A stretch of 64,000 nt of DNA from Littorina saxatilis (taxonomy: Eukaryota > Mollusca > Gastropoda > Littorinimorpha > Littorinidae), in assembly GCF_037325665.1 (NCBI RefSeq), contig NC_090255.1:27116534-27180533 (forward strand), written 5' to 3'. Shown one piece after another: positions 34,390 through 46,519 of this stretch. The position numbers were made by a program, and so were the translations under genes. Below the pieces are notes generated by a model. That model had not been told where the DNA came from and did not search any database. It was given only the letters and a program-made list of their open reading frames with translations. The stretch's first letter is position 1. The number at the start of each line of letters is the position of its first letter.

Positions 34390-34783
34390 AACACACACAC
34401 ACAAACAAACACAAACACACACACACACACACACAAACACACACAGAGGTTCGGGTTTGTGCGTCACTGAATAAGCAGACTATAATGCAGGTCTCTCCAA
34501 ACGGTGCTTGAACCGCGTCCTGTACTCATATATACGCACGCACGTACGCACGCACACAGATACACATTTCGAAAACACACGCATGCACGCGTTAACATTT
34601 CACGCACGCACGTGCAAACAGACACATATATAGACACACAGGGACAAAAAGACACACACACAAACACGCACGCACGTATTCACACGCGCACGCACGTACA
34701 CACACTCACACACACACACACAGAACACAGAACAACACACACAGAAACAAACACATACGCATACACTCACACGCACGCACGCA

Positions 34784-34822
<39 letters not shown>

Positions 34823-34836
34823 ATGTACGCACACTA
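34350..34836. repeat. Degenerate CA/CGCA microsatellite cluster
   Basis: Several CA runs with AAAC, CGCACGCA and CAGA interruptions. The long frames across it are low complexity. Confidence 0.92.
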
Positions 34837-34854
34837 ACACAAACACGATTCTGG

Positions 34855-35012
34855 GGAGGGAGGGGGTATTCGGGGGGCAGTTGTCCGGGGGGGGGGGGGG
34901 GGAGGGGGGCAACTGTCTGCCCATGGTTTGGGCATGTCTGGGGGGCAATTGTCAGAGGGGCAATGGTTCAGAGGGCAGATGTACAAGGGGGAATTGTCCG
35001 GGGGATAATTAG
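34855..35012. repeat. G-rich minisatellite (GGGGCAATTGTCCGG)
   Basis: Six to seven degenerate units of about 18-22 bp with core GGGGCAATTGTC, with a pure G run at 34888-34901. The plus strand could form quadruplexes. Confidence 0.75.
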
Positions 35013-36885
35013 CCTTCTACCGGAGACATCATTCACAACATGTCTCTTGTTGTCACTGGTGCGCACAAAACTTGGTCACTGGATAAAGCATCAGATTCAT
35101 AATATTCGCTTTTGAGAATGCAATACAATGTCATAAGTGAGCAATCTAGGTGAGCATACACCTTTGTTTTAAGAAAAGGTTTTATTTTAAATCGCAAGAT
35201 TCCGAAGATGCCGTTACGCTCACTTCATGAGATTACAGGACTGACAAGCGAAACCCGGTGGGGCTGAAGAACTTAATGGAATTCACACTTGCGTGATTTT
35301 AATTAGATTTTTTTTTTTTTACAAACATGCTTATAAATGAATGAGCAACAAAATAATACCAACCTTGTCATGTGAGATTCCCAGGAATCCAAGCAATCGG
35401 GGTCTGCATCTCGCCGGTAGCAGAGGGCGTTACGAACGCACCCGTCCAAAATGTCAACTACATCTTCTTTTTTCATGAATTACGTCATTATACACGACAA
35501 ATTGTGAAAAAAAACGTCACGCATCTGTATGGCTGGGTGATTAACAAAGGTGCAAACATGAAAATGTATGGTTTCATTCAGTTGAATTGATGCTAGCTTA
35601 TAATGAAAACGGCTGTTACGAAGCCGTCACGTGTGACACAAAACACTCTCTGAGACATCAAATTCGTCCAAAGTGTGTCCTCGGATGAATGAATGCATTG
35701 TATGCATCTTCAAGGTGCACTTGTTGACTTGATCGTAAAAAAATTAGTGATTATTAAGAAATTCATTTGGTTACAGAGGTCGGAAAAATCTAAGTGAGCG
35801 TGAAAACATTCGATGCGTACGTAAGGCTGTTTTCAACTTCATTTTTGGGGGGTCTCAAACACAAAGAAAATAACAACAATGGCACAGGAATGAACCTTTA
35901 TCGTTTCACAAAGTGACTTTCCAACAAATCATGCATAATAAATTTATCGTGGCAATGGACCGTAGCTTCCAATATATGTACCGACCCTGTTCCCATTTTT
36001 CTGACGCCATTTTTGTTGATTTACTGACATTATTACACTATATTTATTATCAAAATACAAATATGTTCATTCATTTTGCTGTGGGTGCTTCTTCAAACAT
36101 ATCTGTATCCACATAAACAGGGGGAAAGGTCTAACCACATTTGCTTCTGTAAAAATTTCGTTTTAAGTGACCGACCTAAGAATTCACCAGCTTTGGAGAA
36201 TGACTCTTATGTCCAGAACAAATGTTTTGTTGATTTTGAAGTTTAGCGCAAGTTTTTCAGATGTTGTGTTTTGAGGACGCTCTTTCTTGTATGCGTCGTG
36301 AGTAGTCTCGACCAGCACGAGAGCTCCGTCTATTTTAGTTACTTTACCTCAGGACATGCAGATGACGTCAGAAGATATTGAACGCGTCATGGTATTGTGT
36401 TCCATGGTGAGCATGTTCCCTGGGCCAGTAGATGACATTGGTTATTTCGAGTGCTAACACGCCCTTGAGAGGGGTAAGTGTAGTTACTGAATGCTCGGTT
36501 GATTGGATGTTACTGTTATCATCTTCTTGTGTATAATACCATTGTCTGTGTGAGAATGTGAATGTGAATACGTGTTACAACCGTTTACTTTTGTGAATAA
36601 CCCATAGCGTACTCTAGTAGAGATCGCCATGGAATAACCCTAACCTGTTCCTGGAAGGTAATCTGAAAATGACTTGATGTAGTTTATAGTTGTAAGAGTA
36701 CATTTTACATAATTCAAAATAAACTCTGAGGATACACTGTACAAGTGCATCGTGCAACCTGGGATGGGAGATTGCCGACACGTCGAGTGCGCGAGTAGAC
36801 CCTGTCGTAAATCCAGGCCAGGTCAATGGCTGTGTAACTGGTGATGCAGGCCTACAGACACAAGAGCGTTCCTGAGTGCATCCTG
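35013..36885. other. No gene recognised
   Basis: Low-GC unique-looking sequence. Frames are short, and none shows a domain or splice-framed exon I can support. Confidence 0.5.
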
Positions 36886-37032
36886 TAAGAACAGTGGTAC
36901 CTGGTAGATTAAGACGGGTACCTGCTAGCCTCAGAGCAGTGGTAGCTATGAACACAGAACAGTGGAACATGGTAGATCAAGACGGGTATACCTATGAGCA
37001 CAGAACAGTGGTACATGGTAGATCAAGACGAA
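36886..37032. repeat. Short tandem repeat, about 52-60-bp unit, 3 copies
   Basis: AACAGTGG(T/A)ACATGGTAGATCAAGACG-type units at about 36891, 36957 and 37004, with variable spacers (ACCTATGAGCACAG). Confidence 0.75.
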
Positions 37033-37186
37033 GGGAGGAAGTCTTCTATGTGGTGGGAGGGTAAGAAAGTAGGTCTAGTAAACACTATTACCTACATCCG
37101 AAAAAAAAAAGAAAAGCAAATGCTTACACGACTCGCCTTCGTCATGTCCCATTCCAGTGGAACCCCCCTATTTGGACCCCCATACA

Positions 37187-37299
37187 TCAATGTGTTTATA
37201 TGTGTTGCAACTTGTTTGAACATACATACATTATTGTTTTTATTTTTCGTTTCGTTATTTTTCGTTTGTTCTAGATAAGCAAATGCAGCTGTAAAAACC

Positions 37300-37364
<65 letters not shown>

Positions 37365-39716
37365 CGTCATTGTCATAAGAAATTCCAACAAGCATGCAGG
37401 AGAGTTCACCAGGGACGAGTCGCTCAAGTAATGATGACGTCACAACAGAGTCCACGACACAAGCATTGGACTCATTATACAATGTCAATGAATTCCTGAA
37501 TCAGAAAAACGCGGAGTATATGTCCCACTTAATACCCACCATAGTTTTCATTGTCGTGTTGATGATAGTGGGCATAGTGGGAAACACTGTTGTCTTCACT
37601 GTGTACTACAAGAGGTTCGAACCCAGCGTTACGAGAACGTACATTCTGGCCATGAATGTCTGTGCATTTCTTATCAACGTCGTGAGCATTCCTTTGAAAC
37701 TAGTGGAGATATGTATGCATAATACATTTGACTCTGAGTGGGGTTGCAAGACATCTAGATGTCTCAGGCATTTCGTAATCACGTTCTCTACTTTCATATT
37801 GGTTGCTGTGTCCATCGACAGATATAACGTGATGTGTAGCGTTCGTCACAGCTTGCAGTATTCTTTAGAACGTGCCTACGTCTACATGCTACTCTGCGCC
37901 GTTCTTTCGTTAATTTTGTCGGTGCCCTATGGTGTGATTACTGGTAATATCAAGGCAATTTTTGCAGACTCCAACATTACTGGAGTTAGGTGTGGTTTAA
38001 GTGACGAATACAAGGGTTCTACTACTGCCAGTGTTTATGACGTCACGATCGGTATTGTGTATGTGCTGTGTGTCGTCACCATGAGCGTGTCGTACAGTAG
38101 AATAGTGCTTCATATGTGGCGTCACCAGAAACTCATTACCGCAAGAGGATTCACACAAAGAAAAGTTAAATGGTCGGATTATTTAAGATCAGTCACCAGC
38201 GACAAAATTTGGTCACGTAATGCTGAATCATTTAGCTCGGGTCGTCCGCTGTCAAATAAGGCAAACCACGATAGTACATCGGTGAACAAAGAACAAGCAA
38301 TACCCATCTCCGAAACAGACATTACCACATCTCTGTCCCAAGCTGAAAAAACGTTCTGCCATGTTGAAGAACCCAGATCGGTTCTTCAAACGGCGAACGA
38401 AGAACAAGCAATACCCATCTCCGAAACAGACATTACCACATCTCTGTCCCAAGCTGAGAAAACTGTATGCCATGTTGAAGAACCTAGCTCGACCCGTCTG
38501 TCTTTAAAGCAGGCAAAACCGAATGATGAAGCAGTGAACGAAGAACAAGAAATACCTTGCTCCGCAACAGACATTTGCACATCTCTCTCCCAACCTGAGC
38601 CAACTTTATGCCATGTTGAAGAATGTCGGTTGACGGTTCATCAAGCGGTGAACGAAGAACTAGCAACCGCATCAGACATTACCACAGCCCTCCCCCAATT
38701 TCAACAAAGTTTCAAACAGCAGGTGACAATTCAAAGCACAGAGGTCAGACGACACGTCAGGAGTATTCCCTCAAGCACAACTTTCATGCTGGTCGTTCTT
38801 ACCGTGCTGTTCGTTCTGAATTACATCCCTTACCTCTACATAAAAACCATTTACGATAAGGTCAACTCAAACGAGATATTGACGCGGGATAACAACTCGA
38901 ACTGGCGCATGATTAGTCTGCATTCCGTTTACGTCAACAGCGCTGTCAGCCCTCTTGTGTTTAGTTTCTGTTCAAGCAGATTTCGCTATGAGTTTTGCAA
39001 TCGATTTCGCGGCAAAAATATGTAAATTTCAACGAAGGTTTCCTTGGACTTTTGTATTATTGACACTATGCAGCAAAATAAATTGCAAACCTTATGCAAC
39101 CGATGGTATTGAAGAAAAGCGAACACATAAACACAACTAAAATGTGTGTGTCTGTGTAGGGGGAGGGGGGGCGTGGGGGAGGGGTTGGGGCATTTTAAGG
39201 GGTTAGGCTATACTTGAATATAGTGTGGTACTGAAAAAAAGGAAAAAGCCCGACCTACAAAACGTTAGCATTTTGCAATAGATTTTAGTTTTGCTTAGCA
39301 CGATTATAATAACAATTTTTAGTGCCGAGACATTTAAAGTTGTTTGACCCACCTGAGTAGTTGGCTAGTCTTAGTATTCATCCGTGCCCGGCCTTCCGTG
39401 GCCAAAAACCTTAACGTTGAGGTTACCTCAGACGTTTTTCATGCTACACCTCAGAAAGTGTGCACACTTTTAGGGTTTCATAATACCACGAAGTGACCCA
39501 CGTTTGGTTGGCTCTCGTCAATTGTCACGGCGGGGTCAGGTTCGTTTCATAAAAACTTAACGTTGAAGTTATCTCTGATGTTTTTGAAGCTAGAGCTTTG
39601 GAACTTTGCACACGTCTAGGGTTTAAAAATCTCCCAACTTGACCCGAGCTTGATTGACCCCCGTCACATTTTTTGGGTCACATTGGGGTCATGTTTGTAA
39701 ACACTTTACGTTAAGG
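37187..39716. repeat. Segmental duplication, copy 2 (GPCR plus flanks)
   Basis: Direct copy of 19240-21739. In the 5' leader, copy 2 has an expanded CAA microsatellite (about 37299-37364) where copy 1 has mixed CAC/CAA. Immediately upstream, 37072-37168 matches 19156-19239 in reverse complement, so that block is inverted between the copies. The noncoding repeat continues in copy 2 past the point where copy 1 diverges. Confidence 0.9.
37394..39025 (+). CDS. Class A (rhodopsin-like) GPCR, orphan, copy 2
   Basis: Intronless, 543 residues, the same architecture as the receptor at 19426: N64 in TM1, C118/C200, D-R-Y at 142-144 (preceded by Ile where copy 1 has Val), a long ICL3 with the same 3.5 internal repeats, N-Y-I-P-Y in TM6 and S-P-L-V-F in TM7. 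By hand count about 68 residues differ (about 87 percent identity). The changes cluster at 99-141 (17 of 43: TM2 end, ECL1, TM3), the region that usually shapes the ligand pocket, while residues 298-437 in ICL3 are nearly unchanged. No stop or frameshift, so both copies look functional. Confidence 0.9.
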   Translation: MQESSPGTSRSSNDDVTTESTTQALDSLYNVNEFLNQKNAEYMSHLIPTIVFIVVLMIVGIVGNTVVFTVYYKRFEPSVTRTYILAMNVCAFLINVVSIPLKLVEICMHNTFDSEWGCKTSRCLRHFVITFSTFILVAVSIDRYNVMCSVRHSLQYSLERAYVYMLLCAVLSLILSVPYGVITGNIKAIFADSNITGVRCGLSDEYKGSTTASVYDVTIGIVYVLCVVTMSVSYSRIVLHMWRHQKLITARGFTQRKVKWSDYLRSVTSDKIWSRNAESFSSGRPLSNKANHDSTSVNKEQAIPISETDITTSLSQAEKTFCHVEEPRSVLQTANEEQAIPISETDITTSLSQAEKTVCHVEEPSSTRLSLKQAKPNDEAVNEEQEIPCSATDICTSLSQPEPTLCHVEECRLTVHQAVNEELATASDITTALPQFQQSFKQQVTIQSTEVRRHVRSIPSSTTFMLVVLTVLFVLNYIPYLYIKTIYDKVNSNEILTRDNNSNWRMISLHSVYVNSAVSPLVFSFCSSRFRYEFCNRFRGKNM

Positions 39717-39790
39717 TTTTCTCAGTTATTTTGGGAGCAAAAGCCCCCAACTTTTACACTATAGGTGTTGACAATCAGCAGACATGACTA
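39404..39790. repeat. ~148-bp tandem units, 3' flank of GPCR copy 2
   Basis: Same family as 21436-21739, with the third unit (TTACGTTAAGGTTTTCTCAG at 39712) present in full. Confidence 0.7.
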
Positions 39791-41040
39791 CAATTTGGCT
39801 TGTTGTCGTCAGATTTTAGAGTGACTCAAAGCATGAAAATGTTTGCTGGAGAAGATTTTCACCCTTGAAAATATCCACTGAGCTATCAAGAAAATAAGTC
39901 TTGAGCTTGTCAGGCTATGATGTCATTGTTTGATTTAATCACAGCTCAGTGTCAGTGGTATTTTAGTCTTGGCTAGAATATAGGTGATGACATCATGTTA
40001 TGATGTCAGAGTGTCTATAACATGCTGAGGTCACGTTAGGATGTCATAGTGTCTAAAATGAGGGCAGGAAAATGTCTGAGGACAGGTTTCACAGTCTTCA
40101 GAGTCGGGTATGTCCCTGACTTTGATATTAAATAAAATGTTTCGTTTTGTTTAGTCGTGAATTTTCACTGGTCTATGTCGAATGTCCTCGGAATTTACAT
40201 ATGAAAAATAAACTTTGATCGAATTCAAGTCAAGTTTGTATTCCCCACCTGCGAAAGAGGTAGGTCGGTCGTGAGAAATGAGACGGACACGATTTCCCTT
40301 TTTAGCCACATTGCAATAAACAAAGGCACCAGTACAAAAACACACAAAGAAATCCAGTTAAAAGTACATTAGAAACCAAAGAACAGAGATAGATGAACAC
40401 ACTTAGTTAAAAAAAAAAACAATGAATGTGTTTATATTTATTCGATACAATCGCATGTGAAGTAAACGGTCTTTTTTCTAAATGTGTCCGTCTCAAACAC
40501 ATTAATTACAAATCTGTTCAGTTTGAATGGCTGTCAAAAGGTTTGGACGTAAAATGCTTTTAATGAGTAGGAATTCCCATCAAATCACGACATGAAATGG
40601 TTTTGAAAGGCTAACTACGGCTTATTCTACTTGCGCTTGGTCATTTTGTCACTCGGGCAAGGTGTCCGTCTCATTTTTTCTCACGACCGCCCTGCAGACA
40701 AATCGTCTGTTATAACCGCCATACACAGCAAATTGTCATGATGCGACCAATTTTACACTTCCTATCCGTTGTCAGGCAGATGATCAACTGGCTGACTAAA
40801 GAATTGTTCGGCATGTGTTTATTTCAGAACACGTTATTTACTGTCTGTCTCTGAAAACCTTGAATTCTCACGACCGCCCGGCACTACTAGATTGACGGTC
40901 ATTTCTTACCAAATGTTAAGCAGATTCATGTGTAAAATAACAACATTCAATGACTGTGTCTGATCAATGCCAGTGTTTTTTTCAATCCTTGAATGCACGG
41001 CATTGTGAATGTTGTGGTCAAGTGAGAGTTTTATAGACAT
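39791..41040. other. No gene; one possible small inverted-repeat element
   Basis: At 40266-40300 GGTCGTGAGAAATGAGACGG and at 40664-40695 its near complement (CCGTCTCATTTTTTCTCACG) frame about 430 bp. A third CTCACGACCGCCCGGC lies at 40869. A small TIR element is possible. Nothing coding is seen. Confidence 0.45.
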
Positions 41041-41100
41041 CGCCGTACGTTTTTGAGTCACTTGAGAAAAAGTGACTCTATGTAATCGGTCAGTGTTAGT

Positions 41101-41148
41101 CTGTCCGGCCGGCCGGCCGGCCGTCCGGCCGGCCGGCCGGCCGTCCGT
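41101..41148. repeat. CCGG tandem
   Basis: Two blocks of four CCGG/GGCC tetramers, each ending in GTCCG: a 24-bp unit repeated twice, with strong hairpin potential. Confidence 0.85.
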
Positions 41149-41170
41149 AGACACCACCTTAACGTTGGAC

Positions 41171-41470
41171 TTTTCTCGGAAACTATCAAAGCGATCGGGC
41201 TCATATTTTGTTTAGTCGTGACCTCCAATGACCTCTACACTTTAACGATGGTTTCGTTGACCTTTGACCTTTTTCAAGGTCACAGGTCAGCGTCAAAGGA
41301 AAAATTAGACATTTTATATCTTTTCTCGGAAACTATCAAAGCGATCGGGCTCATATTTTGTTTAGTCGTGACCTCCAATGACCTCTACACTTTAACGATG
41401 GTTTCGTTGACCTTTGACCTTTTTCAAGGTCACAGGTCAGCGTCAAAGGAAAAATTAGACATTTTATATC
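41171..41470. repeat. 150-bp exact tandem duplication
   Basis: 41171-41320 and 41321-41470 look identical at every base compared (TTTTCTCGGAAACTATCAAA starts each). A diverged third start lies at 41624. Because 150 is a multiple of three, an open frame runs through both, but it has no gene features. Perfect identity means a very recent event or an assembly artefact. Confidence 0.9.
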
Positions 41471-41845
41471 TTTGACAAAGTTCATCGGATGTGATTGAAA
41501 CTTTGTAGGATTATTCTTTACATCAAAGTATTTACATCTGTAGCCTTTTACGAACGTTATCAGAAAAACAAGGGAGATAACTAGCCTTTTCTGTTCGGCA
41601 ACACACAACTTAACGTTGGGCTTTTCTCGGAAACTATAAAAGTGACCGGGCTCAAATTTTATGTGAACGTGACTCATTGTGTTGTGAATAGCAATTTCTT
41701 CCTGTCCATCTGATGCCTCATATAATATTCAGAACTGCGAAAGTGACTCGATCGAGCGTTTGCTCTTCTTGTTCCAAAACTTTGATGACGTCAGACAGCA
41801 GATTGAAAATGTTCCAACTTGGAAAGACAGCCAGTCACGATCATA

Positions 41846-42980
41846 TAGGACTGATCTTTATGAAAGTTTACATGAGAGTTCCTGGGAATGATATCCCCAG
41901 ATATTTTTTTTCATTTTTTCGATAAATGTCTTTGATGACGTCATATCCGGCTTTTTGTAAAAGTTGAGGCGGCACTGTCACACCCTCATTTTTCAATCAA
42001 ATTGATTGAAATTTTGGCCAAGCAATCTTCGACGAAGGCCGGACTTTGGTATTGCATTTCAGCTTGGAGGCTTAAAAATTGATTGATGACTTTGGTCATT
42101 AAAATTCTGAAAATTGTAATTAAAATTATTTTTTTATAAAATGATCCTAAATTACGTTTATCTTATTCTTCATCATTTTCTGATTCCAAAAACATATAAA
42201 TATGTTATATTCGGATTAAAAACAAGCTCTGAAAATTAAAAATATAAAAATCATGATTAAAATAAAATTTACGAAATCGATTTAAAAACACTTTCATCTT
42301 ATTCCTTGTCGGTTCCTGATTCCAAAAACATATAGATACTAGATGATTACCCGCTTCGTCGGGTGGATTGCAAGACGGAGTATGCAGCGTGGCGGTTCGC
42401 ACCGGCTTCGTCGGGATGATCGCGAGACGGAGTATGAAACGTGGCGGTTTGCCGGCTTCACCAGCTTAGAGCACGTGTTGACGTGATTGACGCCACACGA
42501 AGGAAGGAAGATAAACGCGCAAAACACTGGAGAAGATAAGGAAGAGTTACTGGAAATGGATCTACAGAAAAACCAAAATCGGTTCACCGCGCCGCGCTTA
42601 GAGCACGTGTTGAAAATTTTCATCGACCAGATTGTGTCCGGGGTCTACCTGAATATGCCCACCAAATTTGAAGCAGATCCATCGAGAACTTTGGCCGTGC
42701 ATCGCGAAGTGACAGACAGACAGACACACACAAGCCGTATATAGATATAGATGATATGTTTGGATTAAAAACACGCTCAGAAAGTTAAAACGAAGCGTAC
42801 AGAAAAGCGTGCTATGCAGCACAGCGCAACCACTACCGCACTAAACAGGCTCGTTAATTTCACTGCCTTTTGCACGAGCGGCGGACTACGGTCATTGTGA
42901 AATAATGCAGTGCGTTCAGTTTCATTCTGTGAGTTCCACAGCTTGACTAAATGTAGTAATATCGCCTTACGCGACTTGTT
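41846..42980 (-). mobile_element. R-family repeat, copy R5 (degenerate), split by S3
   Basis: The reverse-orientation R body starts at CTGATCTTTATGAAAG (no terminal palindrome or microsatellite), keeps the TGACGTCA block (41936-41943), is interrupted at about 42342-42752, then resumes with GATATGTTTGGATTAAAAAC and ends CGCCTTACGCGACTTG. Confidence 0.82.
42342..42752 (+). repeat. SINE-like family S, copy S3, inside R5
   Basis: Forward copy: TACCCGCTTCGTCGGGT head (duplicated once at about 42399), ATCGCGAGACGGAG block, CAGACAGACAGACACACACA run and AGCCGTATATAGATATAGAT tail. TAGATGAT occurs at both junctions and may be the target duplication. Confidence 0.65.
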
Positions 42981-43340
42981 TTAACTTTTTCCAATGGCCA
43001 AACTTTAGGGCAGTGTTTTTGACTCACCTATGTATGATTCACATGTGTCCGTCCCCATGTCCGTAGACAAAAAACCTTAACGTTGGGGTTATCTCTGATG
43101 TTTTTCAAGCTAGACCTCTAAAACTGTGCACACTTTTAGGGTGTAAATTGATCTCATCTTGCTCTAAGTAGGGCCAACACTCTCGATGGTCTGCATCTCC
43201 TCAACTTGGATTTAAAAAAAAAGATCAAAGTGTGCGCTGATGTTCAAGTGGAAATGGCAAGACTCAGAATCAGAGAACAGCCCTTGGTTGTTGTTAACCA
43301 CCTTTTCACCATTGGCTAAGGTTACCTCTTCCTCTCTGAT

Positions 43341-43760
43341 TCTTGTGCCAATTAAGGTTCAGTCTGCAGTGGATATACTTGGACAGCGTCCAGGTACTAT
43401 GCCACAGTTCAGTCTGTAGTAGATATACTGACACAGCGTCCAATTACTATGCCACAGTTCAGCCTGAAGTGGATATATACTGGGACAGCGTCCAGGTACT
43501 ATATCACAGTTCAGTCTGTAGTGGATATACTGGGACAGCGTCCAGGTACTATGTCACAGTTCAGTTTGTAGTGGATATACTGGGACTGCGTCCAGGTACT
43601 ATGCCACAGTTCAGTCTGTAGTGGATATACTGGGACTGCGTCCAGGTACTATGCCACAGTTCAGTCTGCAGTGGATATACTGGGACTGCATCCAGGTACT
43701 ATGCCACAGTTCAGTCTGTAGTGGATATACTAGGACTGCGTTAAGGTACTCTGCCACAGT
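43341..43760. repeat. 50-bp minisatellite, about 8 copies
   Basis: Unit with GGATATACTGGGACAGCGTC and CAGGTACTATGCCACAGTTC. Starts of CAGGTACT are spaced 50, 52, 50, 50, 50, 50 and 50 bases apart. Frames through it are artefacts. Confidence 0.93.
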
Positions 43761-44668
43761 CTTTGAGGACGTCTTTTCCGTTTTTGTGATAGTTGGGGCG
43801 GAACTGTCAAGTAATGGGACTGGGTGGCCGAGTGGTAACGCACTTGCGCTCGGAAGCGAGAGGTTGCGTGTTCAGGCCTGGGTCAGGCCGCAATTTTCTC
43901 CCCCCTTTCCTAACCTAGGTGGTGGGTTCAAGTGCTAGTCTTTCGGATGAGACGAAAAACCGAGGTCCCTTCGTGTGCACTACATTGGGGTGTGCACGTT
44001 AAAGATCCCACGATTGACAAGAGGGTCTTTCCTGGCAAAATTGTATAGGCATAGATAAAAATGTCCATCAAATACCCGTGGGACTTGGAATAAAGTAAAA
44101 AAAAATTCCATCTCACACGGCATTAAGTCTCAGGAAACATGAATACACGCATGCAGGAAAAAAATAAATATGGGTAGCGCCGCATGTATGGCAGCTCGCT
44201 TTCCCCGGGGAGAAAGCAGCCCGAATTTCCATGAGGGTAACCTCACTGGACTATAAATCTTATCCAATCCAATCCAATCCAATCTTTGACTCAGTCGGGA
44301 CTTTGATATTGCATTAGAGCTCGGTAGCTTGAAAATAAGCGAATAAGTTCGCTCATTAAAATTGTCATCAATAACAAATATTTCATTACAGATTCAAACA
44401 TTACTGCATTGTACTTCTTATCTTTTTCTGATTTAAAATATATATATATATACACATGTAATGTTTACTTTAAAAACGCGTTCAGAATTAAAGAAAACAG
44501 GTTGAGTATGCTTCGCGGAGACGAGTGTAACCCGTGACGGTTTTCGGGTATGGTTAACCGAGACTATCTGAATTTAGCCTCGCCGATGACTGTTTTTTTG
44601 AGTTTATCCTTCAATTTGATGCCTATAGATTGACTACAGGTTTATATATCGCTTCACGCGACTTGTTT
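43761..44668 (-). mobile_element. R-family relic R6, interrupted by a SINE
   Basis: CTTTGAGGACGTCTTTTCCG...GGGGCGGAACTGTCAAGTAAT, then a SINE, then TCTTTGACTCAGTCGGGACT and the rest of an R body to CGCTTCACGCGACTTGT. Far more diverged than the other copies (TGACGTCA decayed to GGACGTCT), so an old family member or subfamily. Confidence 0.65.
43816..44280 (+). mobile_element. tRNA-derived SINE, about 465 bp
   Basis: The tRNA-like head has an A box TGGCCGAGTGG (43825) and a B-box-like GTTCAGGCC (43871), resembling tRNA-Ser/Leu heads. A conserved central part follows (GTTAAAGATCCCACGATTGA; TCCATCTCACACGGCAT), then a (TCCAA)n tail ending at 44280. AAT(C) lies at both junctions with R6. Transcription by RNA polymerase III and mobilisation by a partner LINE are known for such SINEs; the partner is not identified. 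Confidence 0.85.
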
Positions 44669-44689
44669 TACATTTCGTCAAGTTATGTA

Positions 44690-45029
44690 AGTTCAGAATT
44701 GTATTATTAAATTTGTTACATAACATTCTAAAAATTGCAAATAATAATAAAACTTTTGATTACAGATTCAAAAGTCATTGCATTGTATCCTTTCGATTTC
44801 CTGGATCCCAATGTATAAACAGATATGTCATGCTTAGTGTGAAAATCTGCTCAAATGAGAAAAATCGCCTTTTTTGTTCATATGTATCGCAGAGGCAACC
44901 CGTCTCGGTCTTCTGCTTTCGGCTAGCCAAATCTCACTAGCATTGTTAATGACTCGTCCCTGGTTCCAATGTTGATCTTTTAGTTTCAAACCAACGTAAT
45001 GTTTTATTATCGCTTCACATGACTTGTTC
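44690..45029 (-). repeat. R-family relic R7
   Basis: Ends ATCGCTTCACATGACTTGTT, like R6, and keeps the AT-rich internal order (GATTACAGATTCAAAAGTCA). Strongly diverged. Confidence 0.45.
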
Positions 45030-46519
45030 GGTATTTTTTTTGCTGTCATGATGTCACCATTTAGAGGGTAGGGTTAGATTTTCAGGTATTTATTTCTAAG
45101 AATATGCAACTTTTTTTCCAAGATCGTTTTTTTGTATTGGTCAATGATTCTACTTTAAAAAAAAAAGAGAAATGGAGTGCAATTACCATTGTTACTTTTT
45201 GAAGGTATGCTCATGACGTGCATCACAGCGAAATAGCAGTTCAGAAGAACGGAATTCCCATAATTTGTCCTTATTTGCTGCTTTTTTCACTGAGCTCGGA
45301 AATGATATTTTGCTTGCATTGTTATTGCTTAATTTATTAAAGCCTCTGGACAATATTCTTTGAATAAATGGTTATCCAATCCTGTTTAAGTCTATCCCTT
45401 TGTTTGATAGAGTACTGTAGCAAGATATCACATTATGTCGACAAGAATGCGTCTGCATACAAGTTGTTGTCTTGATTCCATCCAGGAGGATGTAAGGCTT
45501 TAATAAAAACATTATTTCAAAGGTCTCTGTCAAGATTGATTTTGTTGAAAAAAAAGGAAGTCTCTGATAGAAGATTGTGAAACCTGCCAGAGTACACATA
45601 TGTTGTCTTGACCAGCCCCAAACCAATTTGGTCAAGAATAATGGTAGGTCCACTAATTTTTTCAAAATTACTTCAAGTATGTAGTCGGCATGCTAACTAA
45701 GAAGGTTGCAAAATTTCAAGGGTGTATGACAAATAGTTTAAGAGATATGGACATTCAAAGTTTCCATTATTTGGCGTTATTTGCTGTTTTGCGTTGTTGG
45801 TCAGTTTTTAGGGAGGCCCACAGAGAAAATCCAAAATGGCGGCCACAGCCGTGATTTTTTTTTACTTTTCTCTGAAGATTTAAAAGGCTAAATAATTATT
45901 TTGAAAACGTCAAACAACTTGCAAGGGTTTCTCCAGTTGTTGTTCTTTTGAATGATTGTTGGTATGTGAACGTGCTGTTTTTGGTTCATGAGTTTTTTTT
46001 TGTTTTGTATGGCCATGTTGGGTTTGATGCGTGCATGCCTGGTTTTCTCCTGTAGATGGGTGTCGGCACAGAAGGTCTGCCCGCTGTCCTCAGCCAACAT
46101 GCTCCGTCTTCATGGCAGCTCAAATTTTTTATCGAGGTTCTCTCCTCTAGATCCGCCGTGTTTCGCCTAGGGGCTTTCGCTGCCTAGTTGATAGGGTCAC
46201 CTCGTAGAGGATGTGGTCATAGACCACGCACGGTCGGTCTTGGGATAGGGAAACGTTATGCTAGTCCGGAGGGATTACGCCACAATGGCCACCTCGCGAA
46301 GACCCAGGGTCCTAGACTAGGGAGGTCCAAGGGGGAGCACCGGGAGGGCTACCCCTCTACCCGCACCTCCAACACAATCCCTTCCCCTGGTAGCTTCATC
46401 CCCAAGGAGGAAACAAAGCTACCTGCAACACCCCGGTTCATGAGTAAAACAAGTCCCGAACTTGCCCCAAAACGCTATCTTCCGCTTCGGACTTAGCCGC
46501 AGACGCGGTGTACAGGGAA
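45030..46519. other. No gene recognised
   Basis: AT-rich to 46000. Bases 46150-46500 are GC-rich with a 102-codon frame (46188-46496), but it has no domain, no splice signals and no sign of selection I can point to. Confidence 0.5.

Noticed and set aside
34504-35115. 203-codon frame across CA-rich and G-rich DNA
   Set aside because: Composition is entirely that of a microsatellite and minisatellite; no domain or splice signals.
36614-36970. 118-codon minus-strand frame
   Set aside because: No recognisable motif; it overlaps a short tandem repeat and lacks start context or splice framing.
41218-41475. 85-codon frame with internal duplication
   Set aside because: Open only because the 150-bp repeat is a multiple of three; sequence is a noncoding repeat family.
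43341-43760. Regularly spaced repeats as a CRISPR array
   Set aside because: Units are contiguous with no unique spacers, in a eukaryotic genome; plain minisatellite.
43816-43890. Functional tRNA gene
   Set aside because: The anticodon arm and B box are degenerate and the sequence runs into a SINE body with a TCCAA tail.
46188-46496. 102-codon plus-strand frame
   Set aside because: GC-rich segment without domain or homology clue; low-complexity Pro/Arg content.
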